Shown here: in pieces, positions 55,292 to 64,000 of the stretch | Layout: every line of letters starts with the position of its first letter | How positions within the stretch are numbered: the stretch's first letter is position 1 | Assembly: GCA_941918925.1 (NCBI GenBank) | Contig: OW799235.1 | Coordinates: 111,541,076-111,605,075 of the forward strand | Direction of reading: 5' to 3' | Length of the DNA stretch: 64,000 bases | From: Phyto melanocephala | Lineage: Eukaryota > Arthropoda > Insecta > Diptera > Rhinophoridae | Translations under genes and position numbers: made by a program | Notes under the pieces: generated by a model | Told to the model about the DNA's origin: nothing | What the model saw: only the letters and a program-made list of their open reading frames with translations | Database searches by the model: none

Positions 55292-57829
55292 CATCAAGAC
55301 GTAAAGTAAGAAAGAGTGAGACAACTAATGTATGTTGATTTCTTGACGTTAAAAAAATATTTAGAAAATTATTGTGTAAAATTTTGAATGCAGTGTAATA
55401 AAAAGTAATTTTTATTAAATAATTTGCAGTTTTGTTGACGAGCTTTTTTATAAAATACTCAAGAAATAAGAAAAACGTAGGAAAGATAGCAGCCAAACAC
55501 ATGCATATGCCTTTGCTTATTCTCATAATTTTTACTTTTTATCAATTCCAGCCGTAATATCAATGACGCTTATACCATGCAAAAGGATTAAGATGAGCCA
55601 CTACAGGAAGCAGTAAAATTAACGTGAAGTTAAGTGTGACCAGTTAGCTTTGACCGATATACTCGTTAAGTGTGACTACTATTATCTTTGCTTAGTAAAC
55701 AGGTGTAGAGTAAGTAGAGCATATATATGTTTTACAGTCGACAGAACTAATAAATAAGAGAAAGGCGCAAAATCACATGTACACAAAAGTTTTAGTCATT
55801 TTTTTTTTATATTGCCCTAAAGAAACTAATTGCTTTATTCTACGTTATAACCGATATATCAGTCAATACTACCAGTCATACATATGACCAGTAAAATGAT
55901 CTTCACTGTTCTTGTAGGGAAATAAAATACATCAATATTGGTTTATATAAAAAACATATTTAAACTTCTACTAAAATATAGTATTAATTGCAAAGGTATT
56001 TATCCAAATGGATTACCAAAAATACAAAAAAAATAGGGTCTTTTCAATTATCTGTATATTAAATATTCATTATTAGGTGGTCACCTGAGATGCAATAAAC
56101 AAAACTTTGTAATCATTCCATGATAGTTTTTTCTCTCTAATTCTCTCTATCTCTCTGGCTGCCATATTAAATTATTACACTAAATACATTAAATTCTACA
56201 TAATAAATGAACTGTATGAAATTTTTTATTTAACAATTTATCAAAATCGAACAATTTATTCTCGAATTTATTTATGTTTTAACATTTAATTGTTTTTGTA
56301 TTTGTTTAACCTTTATAAATCACTTTTTTTATTTTACTGAAACACATGGTTATGGTGGTATTTATACATGAAAGTAATTAATCAAAAATATAAATCGGAT
56401 TGTAAAGAACATGATTAATAGCAAACAATAAAAATATATTTTAGTACAAGAAAAATCCTACTTTTTTGTCATATATACATACATACATACATGTACGCAC
56501 AGTTAAACATCTTAAAGACGACTGCAATGAAATTAATAAATCAATTTATTATGATTTATCAATAAAAAAAATATTAAATTGTGCAAAAGCACAGAAGCAT
56601 AAAAAATAATCAAACGAAAAGCAATATCATGACCAACATTCATCTTTTCAATTTGTGACCTTAAAGTAGCCTTTAAATATAAATTGTTAACTTAACAATA
56701 GAGAAAAACAATAAAAGTTTTAACATACTTTGTGAATTTTGACTGAATTGTATGTGTGGTTTGTGCATGTGGTTGCATTGTGGCCATGCGTGCTCACAGT
56801 TAAATTTTAATAAATTATTTGAATAATATTTACAGGTTGTAAATAAAAACATTACTTCTTAGCGAAAGTTTAATAATTTTTTGGAATATTATTTTTTATT
56901 TTATTTCTGATATTAGGGTTATACCTTAGGGTAATAGAAACTGAGATCTGGTGGGTAAATATTAAAACGGGTTACTTAAGGTCAATGGACCTTAGAGCAA
57001 ATTATTATCACACAAAACATCGATATATTGCATTTTAAAATCCGACTGTAAACACCGAAACATTACATAACGAAACATCAAGGCGAATCCATTAGGTGAC
57101 TGCGTAACCACAACAAATTTAGTAAAAAAAAAACAGGCATATTTTTAGTGTGAATTTGTTTATAAATTTCAATATAAAGTCGAATTGAAGTTCGTCACCT
57201 TTTTACTAATCGTTTCCTACACCGTATAACTGTATAAATGTTTTTGGCCGGAGACTATTAGTAACATCAAACTTTTGCGCCTGTTGAAGGAGTTTGAAAG
57301 TTAAGGTCAGATAATACGATTACTAAAGCAGCTCTAATATACAACCCACAGATCGCTCGGCGACGTGGCAGCCCTAAAACCACTGGGCGGCTACCAATCC
57401 ACATCATAACATATGTGAAAAAAAAAGTAGTAGAACAGCACAGGACAGAACTAGTTGGAAACTTTTATTTGGGGCCGTCTGCTTCTAAAAATAGCGCATC
57501 AACATAATCGCCATTGTTATTTTTTTGCCTCTTTAAGGTTAATATTAGCTGTTTAACTGCACCATTATTCAAATAAAGAGTTCACGCAACAAGTCTCAGA
57601 ATTTTGCCTAACTTCACAAAAGGAAAATTAAGACGATTATATAAGAAGCCTTATTGTACACATTTTGTTAATAGTTTTTTATTAATATTTTATACTTACA
57701 ACCACCTGTTTTACCTATGATTACAAAGAAGTTAGTGCTTACTTAACAACCTGCGACTTCTGAGCAAGTATAGAGTTACTTTCAGTTAGCTGCTTACAAG
57801 CAATAACTGACTTACTTCAATGCCTCTAT
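55292..57829. other. AT-rich stretch without recognised gene
   Basis: Contains a (CT)n-like patch near 56130, a (CATA)n run near 56474 and a GC-rich island at 57335-57410 ('cgctcggcgacgtggcagcc'). The island matches nothing else here and was not identified. Confidence 0.4.
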
Positions 57830-59050
57830 GGAAAATCTGAAATACCCTTGTACATAGATTACTGTATTATATTGGTCAAGCTATATGATACCAATATTGG
57901 TAAAGTTTAATATATCCACCATTTTGTTTTAGATGCAATTTTGAATTCCAACTTTTTTATAATTTACACTAATATACTAGTGAAACCTTTTTGTTTTATA
58001 CCATAGTTGCAGGGGCTGAAGTGCATAATATTTTTAATTTTTAAAATTGACTAATATATAAATTTATTTTACGCCATTTTGTAGTAGTGTCCTTTTTAGA
58101 TTTTCAATTTATGTATTATGTTCTGCTAGTCAAGCCCTTCCTTTTTATATCCTTCCCCTTTGGTTCCGAAGCTTTGTCATTCCGTTTGCAATTTCTACAA
58201 TATTCATTTTCGACCCCACAAAGTGAAAGCTTATGACTAGGGCAGTCGATTGAGCCATGTCCGTCTTTCCGTGTATTCGTTAAAATCCCTTACATGTTAC
58301 TCAAATCTGTATGTGGTATCAATCTTTTGCAAATATCTAGGATTGATATTAATTGTACGCCATTTTGTAGTGACGGTCATTTTGAATTTTAAATTACTTT
58401 TACTGTCCTATATCCTCCTAGTCAAGCTATTTCTTTTGATACCCAAATCATTCCTCTATTTCGTCAAAAAACTGAAAAGAACGATTTTTGTTTGTAAATT
58501 CTAGGAATAACACCAAAGTTTTTGTATATTTATATCTCAGTTAGTTTAGCAACAATTTTCGAAGCAACGGTTTGTATTTTTTTGTCCATAGCGTGTCCAA
58601 AAATTAATTAAGCTTTAGTAACTTAATATATTTAAAACAATATATATATATTTTTAAAAAATATTTTTGCTTATAACTTTGCCGATAAGTGACCGATTTG
58701 TTAATTTTTTTTTATAAATAATCCTTAAAGACTATGAATTATCCCAGGGCTAAATTTTAATTTTGTTGAAATTTGAATTTGAAATTTTATTTTTGTTAAA
58801 AAAATATTGGAAGACAAAGAGGCAGTCGTTTTTATTTGCGTATATCTCAGAAAATTTTGGGCGATTGTGCTGGATTTCAATAGGCATTCATTGAATATTT
58901 GATAGCACATGCAGATGAGGGCTTCTAGAAGTTGATTTTAACGAGCGCAAGAACAGACGTCTGCCCTAGTAATAAACTTTCGGAAAATACATACTTAGTG
59001 AGGTCGAAGATGAATATTGCAGAAATTTCAACGAAATAACAAAGCTTGAC
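57830..59050 (+). mobile_element. Family B dispersed repeat, forward copy with embedded reverse fragment
   Basis: Internal units ('ttggtcaagctatatgatac', 'gatgcaattttgaattccaa', 'tttacgccattttgtagtag') run to about 58150, then a reversed right-end fragment appears (58155-58340: 'cattccgtttgcaatttcta', 'tattcattttcgaccccaca', 'ccgtctttccgtg'). Forward internal sequence resumes at 58350 ('tgtacgccattttgtagtga') and continues to a forward right end near 58880-59040 ('gaacagacgtctgccctagt', 'gaggtcgaagatgaatattg'). The left TTCGGC end is missing. The reverse piece is either an insertion or a rearrangement. Confidence 0.6.
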
Positions 59051-60090
59051 ACCACATTTTACGGCAAAACGTTCAAAAAATATTTTCAGTAGTATTCCAG
59101 CATTTAACAAAGAATAAAAATAAAGAGTTTTTTACCTTTAACATTTTAGAAAATTTTTAATTAATTTTCTTCTTAAAAATAATATTCGAACATTTTTCAT
59201 TTAATTTTATATTTACTGAGAACAACAAATTCAATACTTTACATAAATTTCTACAATTTTAACACTCACCTGCATTTTCACACCACCACCCATTTGAAGC
59301 AAGTCCATGCGATTGTATTAAAAATTTTTACACACATAAATTTAAATTTGTAATTATTGTGTCCATTTTCCACAGCAACAGGACATTGCAAAGCAGGAGA
59401 ACTCGTGTTAGTATATGTATCTCTTCTACAAAATGCAAAAATTAAAAAAAAGTAAGTAAACATGGCCGAAAGTATAAAATCCACTCATAGTAGTAGTGCG
59501 TTCAAAAATGTTTAATCTCGCTTCTTATTATCACAAACAACATTTAGGCGAGGAAGAGTAACTGCAATTGAGGGTGTGTAAATGTATAAACGGACAACAC
59601 ATTTTTTCATTCTCTTGTGCATCAAATTGACTACATTAACAAGTTAGGTGCACTGAAGCCTTATGTTAATGGCAGAAATATTTTCATGCGAAAAGGATTT
59701 CAGTATTAGGTTGGTTGCAATTAAGACACAAACATTAGTTTAACATAACATAACAAAATAAAATTTAATATTGTAAAAAAATTAAGCTGTAATAATTAAA
59801 ATTTTCATACATATTATTGACTTGTATTTTTTTTTAAATACCGCCCTAATTGTTGAAACAACTTCTTAAAAAAAATAAAACAAAAAACTTATTATAAAAT
59901 ACAAAGGCTAAAATCATTATGAACAGACTAGTTTACTTTTCGGCAAATTTAAATTTATCCTACAAAAAGGATAAATTAAATCCTGAATACTGACATTCAA
60001 CTATTTTTTCTTTTCCAAAACAAAATGTACCCGTTAAGAGCACACACAGCGTGTTCTATTCTTAAAATTTGCCTTTATTTATGGCAGTAA
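59051..60090. other. AT-rich spacer without recognised gene
   Basis: Nothing was assigned here. Confidence 0.4.
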
Positions 60091-60890
60091 TTACCCTTTT
60101 TGCATACGGCAAAAACGAGTATACATATATAGGTTTGTCATTCCTGTGTAAAATTTCTACAATTTTCATTTCCGACCCCATAAAGTATATATTTTCTGAA
60201 AGCTTTTGAATAGGGGAGTCGACTAAGCTCTGCCAGTCTCTTTGTCTGTCCGTGTGTATGTTGAAATAATTTTTTTGAAGCCCCCCGACATTGCTTGGAC
60301 CCGGGTGAGGTATTAAAATATCAGAAATATTCGGGAGTAGATTGGTATTGAAAATCAGAAATATTGGTACATAAACAACTGAGATATGAGCAAAAACCCA
60401 CGACCACCTCGATTTTCTTTTCACAAAACCAACATTACAACAACAACATACATACATACAAACGTGTATACTGGTTAGAGAAAACGTGGCATCGAATCCC
60501 AGCTAAGCCAACAAAAATTTTTTTTATATTTTTTTTTTATTTTTTTTTTAATTTTTATTTAATATATTATTTATATTTTTATTATTACTTTTTTTAATAT
60601 TTTTTTTTTGTTTTATATTGATTATATATATTATATATATTTTATTTATTTTTTTTAATTTTTTTTTTAATTTTTTTTAAATTTTTTTTATCTTTTTTTT
60701 TAAACAATCATACGTAAATATATAATTTTACAATGGGATGTTTTTATATATGTATGTTTTTTATATGTATGTACGTATTTCATATGGGATGAATGGTGAT
60801 ACAAACTACTGTTATTGCATGACTACACGTAGTGAAGGGTATATAATATTCGGCACGTCCGAATATAGCACTCTTACTTGTTTTTATATA
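60091..60890 (-). mobile_element. Family B dispersed repeat, reversed copy with both ends
   Basis: The right end ('ttaccctttttgcatacggc', 'aggtttgtcattcc', 'tttcatttccgaccccataa', AGTATATATTTTCTGAAAGC, 'gtctgtccgtgtgt') leads through 'aaacgtggcatcgaatccca' and a long T-rich centre to the left end GAAGGGTATATAATATTCGG, 'cacgtccgaatatagcactc', 'ttacttgttttt'. It is laid out like the copy at 37891-38540. The 131-codon minus-strand frame at 60062-60457 is an accident of the repeat: its residues also appear in the other copy because the DNA is shared. Confidence 0.75.
60508..60700 (+). repeat. T-rich low-complexity centre of family B
   Basis: Almost pure T with scattered A. The copy at 37891-38540 has a similar but shorter stretch at 38278-38390. 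Length is likely to vary between individuals and assemblies. Confidence 0.8.
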
Positions 60891-61044
60891 GATTTTCTTT
60901 TTAATTTTTGTTATAAATTTTTTAAAATTTTTTTAACCTATTTTTTTTGCACGAAAAGAAACCCAGCAAAAAAATTCTGACAAAAAATTTATTGTTCAGT
61001 GCATAAATAAAGTTAAAAACACTAAAGGCTTTTTATCTTTTCTG

Positions 61045-62330
61045 AAGCTCTTTCTGATTTTAAATTTTTACATGGTTAGGTGTATTTTGCTAATCAAGTC
61101 CTTTCAGTTGATACCCATATTGATGGGATTAAGAAAAAGAAGTAAGAGCACTTTATTTGGCTGTGCAGAAGTTTTTATACCCACCACCAATTTGATGTAC
61201 TTTTATAGCACAAAATTTATTATTTTTTTATTAACTGTAATCGCTATGGAATAATCTCTTTATACTAAAATATTTTTTTTTTGTATAACTTCGATATCCT
61301 TTTAAAACATTTTCGCAAATTCAGTCTTTCAATAAAAGTTGGAGTAAAAAAAGGCGTGACTATATAGTTTCTGCTCATAAATACAACTTAGATATTTCAA
61401 TTTAGTCCTTTATTATTCCAAAATCTTTATTCATTGAGAAATTATATGAATTTGACATAAAGCGTTATATGGGAGCTAGGCGTGTCACATTTATTTTTCG
61501 TTAGAACAAAGCCAGTTTTGTCCGTTTTATTAGGTTTTAAACTTTAAATATACCGAAAAATACACTGTGCGGTATAATTTTTCGTACATTTTAATCTATA
61601 ACTTCTTTCCTGGATTTAAGCAATTTTCAGAAAAAAATATTTTTTTTACTCAGGATATATACATTCGAAACTTTATCGTTCTTCTTAATGCGTTTTGACA
61701 CAATTGCATTGTATTCGATGTTAGAAGGACACGGTTGTTTTTACCTACTCTTACATTACGAGCTATAACTCTTTTCCTAATTTTCCGATTTAGCCCGTTT
61801 TTAATACCAAACAAACCATGTGTATAAAAAATATTCTGGCAATTTTAGCCCCCTAGCTTTTTCGATCCCTTCTATCATGCTTTTAACATACGGACAGACG
61901 GACGGACATAGCTAGATCGTCATCAAATCAAACCCCGATTCAGAAAATATATACTTTATGGGGTCTAAAACGGATATTTCGATGTGTTACAAACGCAATG
62001 ACAAAATGAATATACCCCCCACAATTATAAATTCAAAATGTTTCTTAGTGTATTATATTCTGCTGGTTTAGTCATTTCTTCGGATACCCATATCCCTGTT
62101 GTGTAAAAAGTGAAAAAAAAATCGATTTTCATTTGTAAACTTAAGAAAAATATCGAACCAATTATATTTTGGTGCCTAATATCCCAGTTAGTTTCAAAGC
62201 AATTAATAAGTTTTTCTAGGCAATAATTTTTGAGACTACGGCTTGCATTTTGGCATCTTTAGAGAAAAAATTATTTAGGACCTTTAGTAATTTGGTATAA
62301 ATTAAAAAAATAAAAATAATAAAATTAAGT
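61045..62330 (+). mobile_element. Family B fragment split by a family A insertion
   Basis: 'ttctgattttaaatttttac', 'aatcaagtcctttcagttga', 'tacccatattgatgggatta' (61045-61137) and 'ataaattcaaaatgtttctt', 'tattctgctggtttagtcat', 'tcggatacccatatccctgt', 'atatcccagttagtttc' (62030-62330) are consecutive parts of family B. Between them lies a family A copy. No precise target duplication could be defined. Confidence 0.6.
61138..62028 (+). mobile_element. Family A dispersed repeat, copy 4 without mariner
   Basis: Begins AAGTAAGAGCACTTTATTTG, 'gctgtgcagaagtttttata', CCCACCACCAATTTGATGTA and ends 'aaacgcaatgacaaaatgaa', TATACCCCCCACAATT, lacking the final GGTGGCGGGTATAAAA. It has one internal unit instead of the 288-base array and no mariner: the sequence runs from 'tatggaataatctctttata' through a T-rich stretch to 'tataacttcgatatcctttt'. 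The microsatellite position has only 'cggacagacggacggac'. It therefore shows the simpler state of family A. Confidence 0.75.
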
Positions 62331-63660
62331 ACTAATGTCAAATTTTGACAACAAGGCAAATATTGGATTATATAAATAGAAAATTTCTGTACATATTATG
62401 TTTGTATGTAAATTACACAATTATCAAAAAGTGTCTTGCGAACAATATTTATTGAATTATTTCTTAAAGATAATTAATAAATTTTTCAAAAATTCTGTAG
62501 AAAGAATACATTTTACGTAAAAATTTTTTTTCGTATAAAAACCTTTTTTTGTTCTTTTTATCAGTTGTGTGATTAAATGTCAAAAACTTTTACTAAAATG
62601 TTAAATTTTTATAATCATTTCTGATGTATGTATTAAAAAAATTATAGCCAACATGATTTTAACAAGGTCATTGCCGCTAACTAAAATAAGCTAAAACAAT
62701 GCCAATAAATTAAAGAAATAAAAGCATAGAAACATCCACAGATACGCAGTTAGGCGATATGTATGTACATAAATAGATAAAAACCTAAAATGCGCATAAC
62801 ATTTGACATCATTAAACTGCAAATTTATAGGCTTATTTCTATTCACACCAACATTGTAAACACACATACACACATCATGTTATTGTTAGTCTAAAACAGA
62901 CAGAAACTCGCTTGGGATTTGCAAATTATTTATGTAGTTTTGTCGCAAATTATTGTCACACCTTTCATTTGAAACAAGATTTAGTTTTGTGTTAAAACAA
63001 CAAAGTCATTAAATCAAATCAATCACATTTTACTGCCAAACAAAAGCTCAAATGTAGTAACACACCTGTAATAAAAAAGTGTTTGTAAATAAACGGAATT
63101 GGCAAATACGCATAAAATGACTGAATAATTCCTAAGAAAATTAAGGTGTAATAAAAAAGAAACGAAAAACAGGGACTAGATATTTATGTGAAGTGTTGAC
63201 AAAACATATTAAGTCAATTCTTAAATGTCTGCATTTATTTATTATTATTTTTTTTACTAAATATCGCTTAGCTAGTTGGATTAAGAAACTTAAAAATTTA
63301 TTACCTCAACTTAAGATATTTTATAATAAAACCACAAATTTAAAATTTGTTCATGTTTCTTTTTTTTATTTTTAAACAATTTAAACTTTAAACTTTTTAA
63401 ATATCTAAAAAATATTTAGTAACTCTACGTATTCTTAAAATTCATAATATAAATATATCCTGCCGTATAGATAAAAAATATTTTAGGCTTATTAAAGGCA
63501 AACATTAGAAATTTTGTGGCAATGACGTGCAAAAAGAATATAGGAAAAACAGATGTTGGTAAATTTCATACTAACTCAATGATATATGAAAGACATGAAA
63601 TCAATTAGGACAAATAATTCTAGTTTTCAATTTTCAATATAATAATGAGTAGATATTTAT
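62331..63660. other. AT-rich stretch without recognised gene
   Basis: Nothing was assigned. CACACA-type patches occur near 62860. Confidence 0.4.
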
Positions 63661-64000
63661 TAGGGTGATCGACTTGGTTTTACAACCGGTGGAAAACCCG
63701 GTTTTTGTCCTGTTTTTGCTGGCGGTTTTTTTTTAACTGCCTGTTCAACGATGTCGAAATTTCATTCGTACAAATACGTTGAAAAAAAAATAAATTTTTA
63801 GTTTTTGTTGTTGTTTTCAATATATTTGTACGCATGAAATTTCGCTTGGGTTTTCTTTCGACATCGTTGAACAGACAGTATAAGTTGATTTTTCGAATAT
63901 CGAATACACCGGTTTTTTTATCAGAAAAAGCCGGTTTTTTTATATTTTTAAGTTTATTTTCATATATATTTGTAACCAATCGTTCCATAGTATATTGGGT
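63661..64000. mobile_element. Inverted-repeat element cut by the window end
   Basis: CTGTTCAACGATGTCGAAA (63741-63759) pairs perfectly with TTTCGACATCGTTGAACAG (63856-63874). Inside, TTTCATTCGTACAAATA (63758-63774) pairs with TATTTGTACGCATGAAA (63823-63839) with one mismatch. Outside, CCGG-plus-T words (accggtgg, acccggttttt; then acaccggttttttt, agccggttttttt) repeat on both flanks. This resembles the end region of a hAT-like or foldback element beginning near TAGGGTGATCGACTTGG at 63661, but the far end lies outside the window. Confidence 0.5.

Noticed and set aside
57335..57410. GC-rich island as a possible exon or hAT end
   Set aside because: No open frame of useful length and no partner inverted repeat or target duplication was found nearby.
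60062..60457. 131-codon minus-strand frame sharing words such as SENIYFMGSEMKIVE with 37874-38277
   Set aside because: The shared words come from the family B right end in two copies. Frames and stops are not conserved between copies, so this is not a protein.
63680..63988. 102-codon minus-strand frame
   Set aside because: It covers both arms of an inverted repeat, so the peptide is a by-product of the palindrome.

Overview
The window is AT-rich (roughly three quarters A+T by eye) eukaryotic DNA in which I find no convincing host gene: no tRNA or rRNA, no long reading frame, and no run of exon-like segments. It looks like intergenic or long intronic sequence of an insect, most likely a higher (schizophoran, possibly calyptrate) fly. 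The grounds are decayed mariner, Tigger/pogo, hAT, piggyBac and Helitron DNA transposons of insect type, RNase H-bearing and RTE-like LINE remnants, and two large dispersed families (called A and B here) with TTCGGC-N3-GCCGAA ends and a GTCCGTC/GACGGAC-rich core, as in the mini-me-like repeats known from Diptera. The species is inference.

Layout. 1-5 kb: family B fragment, a diverged 117-base tandem array and a broken mariner transposase (minus). 5.3-6.0 kb: remnant of a recurrent arthropod ORF (HSHLDYFPENLG motif). 10.2-11.5 kb: LINE reverse transcriptase relic. 12.3-12.6 kb: short inverted-repeat element. 14.0-14.8 kb: piggyBac-like element with TTAA duplications. 15.2-17.8 kb: a hAT-like MITE split by a 2.4-kb family A element, which itself carries an internally deleted mariner, a 288-base tandem array and a ten-unit ACAGACGG microsatellite. 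18.9-23.2 kb: family B pieces, one interrupted by another MITE. 24.3-28.25 kb: two mariner fragments in inverted orientation about 3 kb apart, enclosing a 209-base hAT-like MITE and a Tigger/pogo element. 30.5-31.2 kb: hAT element with a perfect 8-base duplication. 32.8-33.9 kb: 3' part of an RNase H LINE (minus). 34.9-37.1 kb: second family A copy with the same mariner inside. 37.9-39.8 kb: two family B copies head to head. 43.5-44.0 kb: 3' end of a second Tigger. 45.3-46.5 kb: decayed family A. 47.9-48.8 and 51.3-52.4 kb: mariner copies. 50.5, 53.0 and 55.0 kb: MITEs. 54.4-55.0 kb: non-autonomous Helitron. 57.8-62.3 kb: family B copies, one containing a family A insertion that lacks the inner mariner. 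63.66 kb to the end: start of another inverted-repeat element.

Nothing here forms a pathway. Every recognisable protein is broken by stops, frameshifts or deletion, so any recent movement must have used enzymes supplied from elsewhere. The useful content is the history of nested insertions, which lets several events be ordered. I found no clear new biological system; the strongest unusual observation is a dispersed repeat that seems to have been copied together with a deleted mariner it acquired.
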